Below, one piece after another: positions 46,784-53,307 of a DNA stretch of 64,000 nt. The position numbers and the translations under genes were made by a program. The stretch's first letter is position 1. The number at the start of each line of letters is the position of its first letter. The notes beneath the pieces are model-generated. The model searched no databases. It saw only the letters and a program-made list of their open reading frames with translations, and had not been told where the DNA came from. Origin of the DNA: CAMLOF01 sp041913045 (GTDB taxonomy: Bacteria; Pseudomonadota; Gammaproteobacteria; Burkholderiales; Burkholderiaceae_C); the NCBI GenBank assembly GCA_041913045.1, contig JAYSGB010000021.1, positions 1-64,000 on the forward strand, in the 5' to 3' direction.

Positions 46784-46992
46784 GCACGCAACCGCTCCAG
46801 TTTCGCTATCGCCGCATCAGCCCGCTGCTTTCACTTGACCGCGACGCGAATGGCTGGTGCCTCATTGTTGCTCTTGGCGCTTGGCATTCGCAGATATTGC
46901 ACATCTCCAAAGGTGCTAAGCGCCTGCCTGCTGCTTTAGTGAACGACATCACGCTGTCTGACGTGGCTGCAAAACCGACGGCGTGGATATGA
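46780..46992 (+). CDS. Small protein of unknown function
   Basis: 70 residues from the ATG at 46780, with a GGAG ribosome site (about 46768-46771) in front. Sequence MSTQPLQFRYRRISPLLSLD, then a hydrophobic segment (GWCLIVALGAWHSQIL) and a basic part. The stop overlaps an ATG at 46989 (ATGA). No family recognised. Base composition is a little lower in GC than the flanking core genes. Confidence 0.5.
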   Translation: MSTQPLQFRYRRISPLLSLDRDANGWCLIVALGAWHSQILHISKGAKRLPAALVNDITLSDVAAKPTAWI

Positions 46993-47020
46993 GGCGCTCG
47001 TCCCCCATCCTTCTCGCAGA

Positions 47021-47055
47021 CACCTACACAGGCCAGCTCGTCGCCTGTGTAGGTG
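47021..47055. repeat. Perfect 13-bp inverted repeat
   Basis: CACCTACACAGGC (47021-47033) and GCCTGTGTAGGTG (47043-47055) flank nine bases. There is no T-run, so it is not a simple terminator. It lies between two small genes, in the possible 5' leader of the gene starting at 47196, and could be an operator, an RNA structure or a recombination site. Confidence 0.75.
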
Positions 47056-47195
47056 ACGCTGAGTTCGATCTTCACGGCTTCTTGTATCTGCTTTCTAGCT
47101 TTCTCCAGTGCAGGTCTGTACGCCGCATACGCATGTCGCAGCTCTACCCTCACCCCGCTATCTACACCCTAAACACCAAAACTGGAGCAAAAGAA

Positions 47196-47606
47196 ATGAG
47201 CGTTCGTATGCCACACAAAACCACCGATGAAGCCCGAGCAGAGGCCACTTATTATGGCCACACGCAGTCCGCCACGGAGGTTTTCGTGCCGTTAGCCTCC
47301 GGCTGGTTTTCATTCGAGCGCAACCCCGCGTCGTTCGCGCTTTGGGGTATGTACGCCACCGCGCGTCACGATCTCGACGCCTGGGATGCGGTCTTGCACG
47401 CCGGCATCAGCACCTGGCACGCTTGCGAAATCACACTGATGGACCGGGACCACCGGGGCCTACAACTACTTCTCGAGCAACGCCCGCACGCGGCTCGATA
47501 CATATTGAGCTTCACGCAGCCGAATGACCCGATTCGGGCGCGCGTGATGGCGTTCGAAGCGCGCAACCGCATCCGCTCAATACTCTATACGCAGCGAGGT
47601 GCTTGA
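47196..47606 (+). CDS. Small protein of unknown function
   Basis: 136 residues from the ATG at 47196, which has GGAG eight bases upstream. The same frame is open from 46989, where an ATG overlaps the previous stop (ATGA), giving 205 residues, so a longer form is possible. The sequence between 46993 and 47195 holds a strong inverted repeat and looks non-coding, so I prefer the shorter form. Features: SFERNPASFALWGMYATARHDLDAWDAV and a C-terminus rich in Arg. No family recognised. The stop overlaps the next ATG by one base (TGATG). Confidence 0.55.
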   Translation: MSVRMPHKTTDEARAEATYYGHTQSATEVFVPLASGWFSFERNPASFALWGMYATARHDLDAWDAVLHAGISTWHACEITLMDRDHRGLQLLLEQRPHAARYILSFTQPNDPIRARVMAFEARNRIRSILYTQRGA

Positions 47607-47911
47607 TGCGTTACGTGCGCCGGTTTTATCGAGGCGAGATCGCTGCCGAGCGCGGCCTGGTGATGTTCGGGGGATACGGCCACAGGAATGCGCTGCCGCT
47701 CGACGTCAACAGCGCGGCGCTGTTGGCTGCGCAGAACATATGGCGAGGCGGCTCAGCTCGTCGCGCGTTTGAGTCTTACCTGGCTGGCGTCCCCTTGCCC
47801 TTGCTACGCGAGCTATCAACGCTCACGATCTACTCAGACAACATCGAAAACGCGCTTTGCCGACTCTACATAGACCAACTGCCGGATGAAATACGAAATG
47901 CCCTTCCGTGA
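47606..47911 (+). CDS. Small protein of unknown function, paralogue of the next gene
   Basis: 101 residues, ATG at 47606 within the TGATG junction, with GAGGTG just upstream. Its centre (DVNSAALLAAQNIWRGG, then GVPLPLLRELSTL) matches the centre of the next protein at about half of the positions, so the two are a tandem duplication. A pattern DVNS-x2-LL-x-AQ-x2-WRGG-x3-R is shared. The pair may be DNA- or RNA-binding (basic N-terminus MRYVRRFYRGE), but this is a guess. Confidence 0.5.
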   Translation: MRYVRRFYRGEIAAERGLVMFGGYGHRNALPLDVNSAALLAAQNIWRGGSARRAFESYLAGVPLPLLRELSTLTIYSDNIENALCRLYIDQLPDEIRNALP

Positions 47912-48212
47912 ACAAATGCCAGACACCGCAGTCTCCCGCATTTTGAAAGGCGTGACCCTCGTCGAAAAGCGATCGGAGTCAACCCGCCGAGTGCCCCTGG
48001 GTGGTATCGGCCGACGGCAGTACCTTGAGCACGACGTCAACTCGATGATTCTGCTGTCTGCTCAGACGCTCTGGCGCGGCGGCAACGTCGGGCGCGTTCT
48101 CGCAGCTCAAGGCCTTGGCGTGCCTGTCTCGCTGCTGCGCGGCCTCTCCAACCTCTCACGCGACCCCGAAGCGGTGGACGCAGAGATCTGCCGCCGTGGC
48201 TCCGACCTATGA
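47886..48212 (+). CDS. Small protein of unknown function, paralogue of the previous gene
   Basis: 108 residues, ATG at 47886, overlapping the previous gene by 26 bases. Contains DVNSMILLSAQTLWRGG and GVPVSLLRGLSNL, matching the previous product. It has a basic N-terminal half (KRSESTRRVPLGGIGRRQ). The stop overlaps the next start (ATGA at 48209). Unknown function. Confidence 0.5.
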   Translation: MKYEMPFREQMPDTAVSRILKGVTLVEKRSESTRRVPLGGIGRRQYLEHDVNSMILLSAQTLWRGGNVGRVLAAQGLGVPVSLLRGLSNLSRDPEAVDAEICRRGSDL

Positions 48213-48466
48213 GCGCCGCCGCCGTCCTCGTCATCGTGTCCAGCCTGCAGCACGGCGGACTGGTTACGCACACGCAAACCTTCGAGACCGAAAAATCCTG
48301 CGAAGCCGCCCTCACGACCGCTGCAGAAGGCACCGCGCTCGTGTTTTCCGGCAACGTGCACTCGACCGCGAAACCGGTTTTGCAATCGAGAGACGGGTGG
48401 AGAGTGCTGCAAACCCCGGTCGGGCGCGTCGTGGCGGCCTTTAAATGCGTGAACTACCAAAAATGA
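48209..48466 (+). CDS. Small protein of unknown function with a hydrophobic N-terminus
   Basis: 85 residues, ATG at 48209 overlapping the previous stop. It begins MSAAAVLVIVSSLQHGGLV, a hydrophobic segment too short for a clear signal peptide, followed by a beta-rich part with two cysteines (SCEAALTT and AAFKCVNYQK). No family recognised. It is the last gene of the chain of overlapping small genes. Confidence 0.5.
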   Translation: MSAAAVLVIVSSLQHGGLVTHTQTFETEKSCEAALTTAAEGTALVFSGNVHSTAKPVLQSRDGWRVLQTPVGRVVAAFKCVNYQK

Positions 48467-48772
48467 GATAAGGGGGACTTTCCTTTCCCTTTCAGCCACT
48501 TAACGGTGGGGTGGTCAAGTATGCAGCGGTTGCAGTCCTCTAGGCTCCGGAGTGGAACTTACGGTCTCGGGCTCATTCCGGTCATTGAGGGTGGCGCTCC
48601 GCATTTGGATTCCGGCGTGACGCTTCCGACCCGAAGTAGCCTTCGCCCCGTACACCGCTGACGTAGCTGTCGTTTACCGTACGAAGGTGGGCGACAGCAG
48701 TCAGGCTGGGGGCTTTCCCGTCTTCAGGCTTGATGCGTGCGCCAGTGGAGTCCGCGTGCGCGCTTGGCCAGC
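48467..48772 (+). other. Intergenic stretch without a supported gene
   Basis: 306 bases between the small-gene chain and the convergent NYN gene. It has stops in most frames, no strong hairpin with T-run that I could find, and no tRNA-like sequence. A 70-codon minus-strand frame here (48582-48794) overlaps the end of the NYN gene and was not accepted. Confidence 0.5.
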
Positions 48773-49630
48773 CTAGAAACCCCGGCGCTCCCATTCCAGC
48801 TTGAAGTCGGCGGTACCCAAGTGGCGACCGAGCTGCAGCTCGAAATAGCGTTTGACGCGCTCATAGTCCCGACCGCGCACGCTGAAGTAGTGGCCTTGAG
48901 AGTTCGGCCGGGTGGCCCTGAAGCACAGCATGGTCCCATCGGCCTCTTTCCAACCCTTGCCGAGCATGATGTCGCCCTGCATACCGTCCCACGTCCAGCT
49001 CGCGTTGTCCGGCTCCGCATGAGTCTCCCAAGAGGCCTGCGGGAATGCGTGCGCGCGCCTGAAGTCCTCTGTCGCGATGCCAAGGAGAAAGTCGACGTCC
49101 ATCGGCGTGGCAACGTCCGCGAAGTACTTCAGGTCGCGTGCGGTGTGGCCCTCTGGGTAAAGCAACTCCACGTACATGCCGTCGCGAACGACGGCCTCCA
49201 GGAGAGGTGCAAAGTCCTGATCACCGGACAGAAACGTAAGCCGATGCATATTCTTGTGGTGGGTGTGGGTCAACATGTCCACAGCGATGAGAATGTCGAC
49301 CTCCTTTTGCTCCTGCCGCTCCTTCTTGCGATGTCGGGCCAGTCCCTCGTTGACATGCCAGCCGGCCAGCGAGCGCAACCCGTCAAAAAACGCTTGCTTC
49401 TCGTCGAGCTTGTGCTGGTACTCAGCCTGATTCGTCGTGTCTCGCTTGGCAGGAAGGCAGTCGTAGTAAAACACCTTCTGACAGTCCCGCTGCAGTTTCC
49501 GGTAATCGATGTCGATAGGCTTGCCGAACCAGAACGTGCCCACCTCCTTCAGCGTTTGGCGCAACTGCTCGCCATCGATGAACATGTAGTGGACCTCACG
49601 CGGCCCGAGGTATCCTTGCGATAAGCCCAT
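48773..49630 (-). CDS. NYN domain (LabA/DUF88-like) protein, probable nuclease
   Basis: 285 residues from the ATG at 49630, which has a GGAGG-type ribosome site upstream. The NYN fold (PIN-like) is shown by YMFIDGEQL (Asp19), KEVDILIAVDMLTH (about 117-131) and LSGDQDFAPLLEAV (about 139-153), giving the expected acidic metal-binding residues. The C-terminal 100 residues are specific to this protein (SVRGRDYERVKRYFE). NYN proteins are mostly RNA-directed nucleases, and several act in defence or toxin contexts. It stands alone on the minus strand, convergent with the small-gene chain. Confidence 0.8.
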   Translation of the reverse strand: MGLSQGYLGPREVHYMFIDGEQLRQTLKEVGTFWFGKPIDIDYRKLQRDCQKVFYYDCLPAKRDTTNQAEYQHKLDEKQAFFDGLRSLAGWHVNEGLARHRKKERQEQKEVDILIAVDMLTHTHHKNMHRLTFLSGDQDFAPLLEAVVRDGMYVELLYPEGHTARDLKYFADVATPMDVDFLLGIATEDFRRAHAFPQASWETHAEPDNASWTWDGMQGDIMLGKGWKEADGTMLCFRATRPNSQGHYFSVRGRDYERVKRYFELQLGRHLGTADFKLEWERRGF

Positions 49631-50030
49631 GGCCCCTCCCTCCTGATGGCAGGATGATACGGCTTGCAGGGTATGCCTTGAATGCATACGCGCCGTGCGT
49701 AACTTGCTCGCGAGACAAGATCAGGCCTGCGACTGACCCGATCAAGCGCACAGGGGCTCCAGCGCCGCGGAATGCTCACCAAGAACAGGGGCGGCTCCGC
49801 AGCGGTTGCGGCCTTTCGCCGCATAGCATCGAGGGCACGCTGACCGCCATCAATTGGTCATTGGGTTAGTTTCAGAAGGTGCCGGGAAGCAGACGCGCCC
49901 GTTTCCTTTGAAGATTGCAGGAAGCTCAGACAGGCTGAAAAAGTGTGTTTTTTGCGGCTTAGACAACGACTGTACGCTGGCGAATGCCGATCGACGACAG
50001 ATCAATGAACTACAGCATGAACACAGCCAA
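49631..50030 (-). other. Promoter-containing intergenic region upstream of the NYN gene
   Basis: 400 bases between the NYN gene start and the LysR gene end. A dyad GTATGC-N7-GCATAC sits at 49671-49689, about 41 bases upstream of the NYN ATG. The rest has lower GC and a short frame running into the LysR gene antisense (49854-50090), which I could not connect to a family. It may be the right border of the accessory islet. Confidence 0.45.
49671..49689. promoter_or_regulatory. Candidate operator of the NYN gene
   Basis: Perfect 6-bp inverted repeat GTATGC (49671-49676) and GCATAC (49684-49689) with a seven-base centre, placed where a promoter of the minus-strand NYN gene would be. No regulator gene is adjacent in the islet. 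Confidence 0.35.
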
Positions 50031-50942
50031 TCAGCCAACGCTGGCGTTATCCTCCACGGCGGTCCAAAACGCTTCTGCAACTTTCCCTAGTGCGATAGTG
50101 TCCCGGTAAAGTCGAACTTCCAATTCAACAAACCAGATTTCTGATCCTGCTACAACCAGAAGTCCATTTTCGAGCTCATCCGAGATCAAAGCCTTGGGCA
50201 ACCAGGCAATGCCCCTCCCGTCCACAGCCATCGTCTTCAGCACAGTGGCCAAGTGTGCAGTGAGGGCCGTTTGGGCCGAGACATGTCCCAACTTGGCGCC
50301 ATGGACCTCCCGCAGAATTCGGCCCAATCCTGACTCTTGGCTGTAAGTCAGCAATGGCCCCCGAGCAGCAGCGTCTCCGTCCAGCGTATGAATAGGTTCA
50401 CCGGCCGCATTTGCAGCGGAGACTGGCAGTAAGGTGTCACGGCCAACGCGCACAGAGGGATATCCCGCGTGCGCCAAAACGCCCCCGGAATCTGGGTGCG
50501 CATGACTTAGGACAAACTGCACACGCCTTTGTTGAAGCAAAGCCTCGCAGCGATGCATCACATCCGAGACCAACTGCACGGGCTGAATCCCGGTTCGCGC
50601 CTCCAGCGCACGCAACCAACCCGGCAGGAAAGTGAATGACAGCGCATGTGTCGCTGCGAAGCGCAACATGGACGCATTCTCGTCAGCCACCGCGCGTGCT
50701 TCTCCGGGCAGTCGCACAAACTGGGCCATCAAATTCTGCGCCTCGTCCTTGAACCAAACCCCGGCGGGTGTCAGCTGGGCTGGCTGGGTACTTCTGTCGA
50801 AAAGCTCTACACCGAGCCACTCCTCCAGCGCACGGACACGGCGACTAAAAGCAGGTTGCGTCATGTGGCGCTTTTCGGCAGCGCGCGAAAAGTTACCTGT
50901 GGCCGCCAGTGTCAAAAAATCTTCAAGCCACGTCTGATTCAT
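50031..50942 (-). CDS. LysR family transcriptional regulator
   Basis: 303 residues from the ATG at 50942 (MNQTWLEDFLTLAATGNFSRAAEKRHMTQPAFSRRV), the usual start of the helix-turn-helix; a start at 50990 adds 16 unlikely residues. Residues 1-65 bind DNA, and 90-295 form the effector domain (two periplasmic-binding-like lobes). Divergent from the tartrate dehydratase gene with a 95-base gap, so it is the likely regulator of the tartrate locus, possibly with tartrate as effector (inference). Confidence 0.94.
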   Translation of the reverse strand: MNQTWLEDFLTLAATGNFSRAAEKRHMTQPAFSRRVRALEEWLGVELFDRSTQPAQLTPAGVWFKDEAQNLMAQFVRLPGEARAVADENASMLRFAATHALSFTFLPGWLRALEARTGIQPVQLVSDVMHRCEALLQQRRVQFVLSHAHPDSGGVLAHAGYPSVRVGRDTLLPVSAANAAGEPIHTLDGDAAARGPLLTYSQESGLGRILREVHGAKLGHVSAQTALTAHLATVLKTMAVDGRGIAWLPKALISDELENGLLVVAGSEIWFVELEVRLYRDTIALGKVAEAFWTAVEDNASVG

Positions 50943-51037
50943 GACCGGTGCTTTCAGGGCATCAAAGAAGAGAAAAACAGCATTGGCCACACGCCAGCGC
51001 TTTGCAGATCATACGGTTTCCTCAACCGGAGACCTTC

Positions 51038-52204
51038 ATGAAAATCGTTGAAATTCGAGAAAAGACAATTCCCATCAGCTCCAGCATCCGCAACGCCTAC
51101 ATCGACTTCAGCAAGATGAATCTTAGTCTGGTAGCGGTCATCACCGATGTGATCCGTGACGGCAAGCCGGTGGTGGGTTACGGCTTTAACTCCAACGGTC
51201 GCTATGGCCAAGGCAACATGATGCGGGAGCGCTTCATCCCACGCATCATGGAGACCAAAGCCGACGATTTGATCGACGCCAGCGGCAAGAACCTGGATCC
51301 CCACAAGATCTGGAATGCCATGTTCAAGAACGAGAAGCCTGGTGGCCACGGTGAACGCTCGGTAGCTATTGGCACCATTGACATGGCTATTTGGGATGCT
51401 GTCGCCAAAATTGAAGGCAAGCCGCTGTTCCAGTTGCTGGCGGACCGCTACGGTGACGGCAAACCCAACCGCAGGATCTTCGTCTATGCCGCGGGCGGTT
51501 ACTACTACCCAGGACAAGATTACAAGAAGCTGCAAGACGAAATGCGCAGCTACATCGACCGTGGCTACACGGTGGTCAAAAAGAAGATCGGAGGCGCTTC
51601 ACTCGACGAAGACCTGCGTCGCATTGACGCGATCATGGAAGTGCTGCAAGACGGCCAGAAACTCTGCGTCGACGCGAACGGCCGCTTCGACCTGGAAACA
51701 GCCATTGCCTACGCTAAGGCACTGTCTCAGTACGACCTGTTCTGGTACGAGGAGCCGGGCGACCCACTGGACTTCGAACTGCAAGCGACCCTGCGCCAGT
51801 ACTACAAAAACCCCATGGCGACTGGCGAAGATTTGTTCTCGATGCAGGACGCACGCAACCTGATTCGCTACGGAGGCATGCGACCCGACCGCGACTGGTT
51901 GCAATTCGACTGTGCACTGAGCTACGGTCTGGTCGAGTACCTGCGCACACTGGACATGCTCAAAGAACACGGCTGGTCAGCAAGCCGTTGCATTCCGCAC
52001 GGTGGGCATCAGATGTCACTGAACATCGCTGCAGGTCTGGGCCTGGGTGGCAACGAGTCTTACCCAGACCTGTTCCAGCCGTTTGGTGGCTTCCCCGACG
52101 GCGTCAAGGTTGAGAACAGCTTCGTGACGTTGCCCGATCTGCCCGGCATTGGCTTCGAAGGCAAAGCCGATTTGTTCCGTGAGATGCAAGCGCTGTCAGC
52201 CTGA
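51038..52204 (+). CDS. tarD: D(-)-tartrate dehydratase (enolase superfamily)
   Basis: 388 residues from the ATG at 51038. It removes water from D-tartrate to give oxaloacetate. The sequence matches what I know of Bradyrhizobium TarD almost throughout (SSPIRNAYIDF-type start, GYGFNSNGRYGQG, NEKPGGHGERSVA, WYEEPGDPLDF, ATGEDLFSMQDARN). The catalytic lysine and histidine correspond to K183 (VVKKKIGG) and H321 (CIPHGGHQ), one less than Lys184 and His322 of TarD. Metal ligands are in CVDANGRF and WYEE. It is divergent from LysR and followed by a Bug receptor 34 bases later. Confidence 0.92.
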   Translation: MKIVEIREKTIPISSSIRNAYIDFSKMNLSLVAVITDVIRDGKPVVGYGFNSNGRYGQGNMMRERFIPRIMETKADDLIDASGKNLDPHKIWNAMFKNEKPGGHGERSVAIGTIDMAIWDAVAKIEGKPLFQLLADRYGDGKPNRRIFVYAAGGYYYPGQDYKKLQDEMRSYIDRGYTVVKKKIGGASLDEDLRRIDAIMEVLQDGQKLCVDANGRFDLETAIAYAKALSQYDLFWYEEPGDPLDFELQATLRQYYKNPMATGEDLFSMQDARNLIRYGGMRPDRDWLQFDCALSYGLVEYLRTLDMLKEHGWSASRCIPHGGHQMSLNIAAGLGLGGNESYPDLFQPFGGFPDGVKVENSFVTLPDLPGIGFEGKADLFREMQALSA

Positions 52205-52238
52205 TCACACCCTACCCACCCGAAAGAGGAGACTGAAC

Positions 52239-53222
52239 ATGATCCCCAAACACCTATTGACTTTGGCTGTCGCTTTGAGCGCCACCACTTGGGCCACGAC
52301 TGCACTGGCCGACTTTCCCAGCAAACCGGTCGTGATCGTGGTGCCGTTCACTGCGGGTGGCCCCACCGACAGGATTGCTCGTGACTTGGCGGACGCCATG
52401 CGCAGCTCCCTTGGACAGCCCGTGATCGTTGAAAACGTCGCGGGAGCAGGCGGAACGGTGGGGGCCGACAAAGTGGCAAGAGCAACAGCCGATGGCCATA
52501 CGCTTTTGGTACATCACATTGGCATGGCAACCGCTCCCACGTTGTATCGCAACTTGAAATACAAGGTTCCTGAGGACTTTGAATTCCTGGGGTTGATCAA
52601 CGAGGCGCCCTCAACACTGATCGCCAAGCCAGGCATGCCTGCTAACAACTTCGCAGATCTTCGCAAATGGATCGCGGCCAACGGAGGCAAGGTAAATCTT
52701 GCCAATGCGGGACTCGGCTCGGCTTCCCATCTGTGTGGTCTGATGCTTCAAAGTGCCATGAAGATCGAAATGACGACCGTGCCTTACCGGGGAACTGCAC
52801 CTGCGATGTCCGACTTGATGGGGGGGCAGGTTGACTTGTTGTGTGAGCAAGCCACCAATGCTGTGCCCCAAATTGAAGGTGGCAAAGTCAAGGTGTTTGG
52901 CGTGACCGGATCACAGCGACTGCCTATTCCTTCTTTGGCATCTGTACCAACGCTTGCCGAGGCTGGACTGCCTGGATTCAATGTCACGGTTTGGCATGGT
53001 CTGTACGCACCCAAAAACTTGCCTCCTGCTGTGGCTCAAAAGCTGAACGCAGCGTTGCGCACAGCCCTCAAGAGTCCAGAGCTGATCAAAAGGCAGGAGG
53101 CGCTGGGGATCACTGTCATCAATGATGCTCGACTTGACCCCAAAGAACACCGGAAGTTTGTCGAGGGCGAGGTGATTCGGTGGTCGGCCGTCATCAAAGC
53201 GGCTGGACAGTACGCCGATTGA
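52239..53222 (+). CDS. Bug/TctC family periplasmic solute receptor
   Basis: 327 residues from the ATG at 52239, preceded by AGAGGAG. Signal peptide with cleavage after ALA (about residue 25). The mature start FPSKPVVIVVPFTAGGPTDRIARDLADAM is the family signature. Receptor of the tripartite tricarboxylate transporter type; the TctA/TctB membrane subunits are not in this window, as is common for Bug proteins in Burkholderiales. From its neighbour, the ligand may be tartrate (inference). Confidence 0.93.
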   Translation: MIPKHLLTLAVALSATTWATTALADFPSKPVVIVVPFTAGGPTDRIARDLADAMRSSLGQPVIVENVAGAGGTVGADKVARATADGHTLLVHHIGMATAPTLYRNLKYKVPEDFEFLGLINEAPSTLIAKPGMPANNFADLRKWIAANGGKVNLANAGLGSASHLCGLMLQSAMKIEMTTVPYRGTAPAMSDLMGGQVDLLCEQATNAVPQIEGGKVKVFGVTGSQRLPIPSLASVPTLAEAGLPGFNVTVWHGLYAPKNLPPAVAQKLNAALRTALKSPELIKRQEALGITVINDARLDPKEHRKFVEGEVIRWSAVIKAAGQYAD

Positions 53223-53247
53223 TCAGCCTTTTCCTTGAATAAGTGCA

Positions 53248-53277
53248 GCGACCTGCCGCTTGAGTCCGGCAGGTCGC
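53248..53277 (+). terminator. Hairpin between Bug receptor gene and maeB
   Basis: GCGACCTGCCG (53248-53258) and CGGCAGGTCGC (53267-53277) form an 11-bp perfect stem with an eight-base loop, 25 bases after the receptor stop. It lacks a T-run, so it may be a weak terminator or an mRNA-stabilising element rather than a classic terminator. Confidence 0.6.
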
Positions 53278-53307
53278 CTGTCCTTGGCTCCTACGTTACA
53301 TACACCC

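Noticed and set aside
46806..47153. A 115-codon minus-strand frame (GTG start) across the small-gene region
   Set aside because: It runs antisense to two plus-strand frames that have ribosome sites and overlapping junctions. Part of its apparent protein character comes from the inverted repeat, which reads similarly on both strands. It has no clear ribosome site.
48582..48794. A 70-codon minus-strand frame after the NYN gene
   Set aside because: It overlaps the end of the NYN gene, has no ribosome site in a sensible position, and its sequence shows no domain or conserved-looking segment.
46462..50030. Flanking direct repeats or tRNA insertion site for the islet
   Set aside because: I compared both edges by eye and found no matching repeats and no tRNA-like 3' end, so I do not call it an integrated element.
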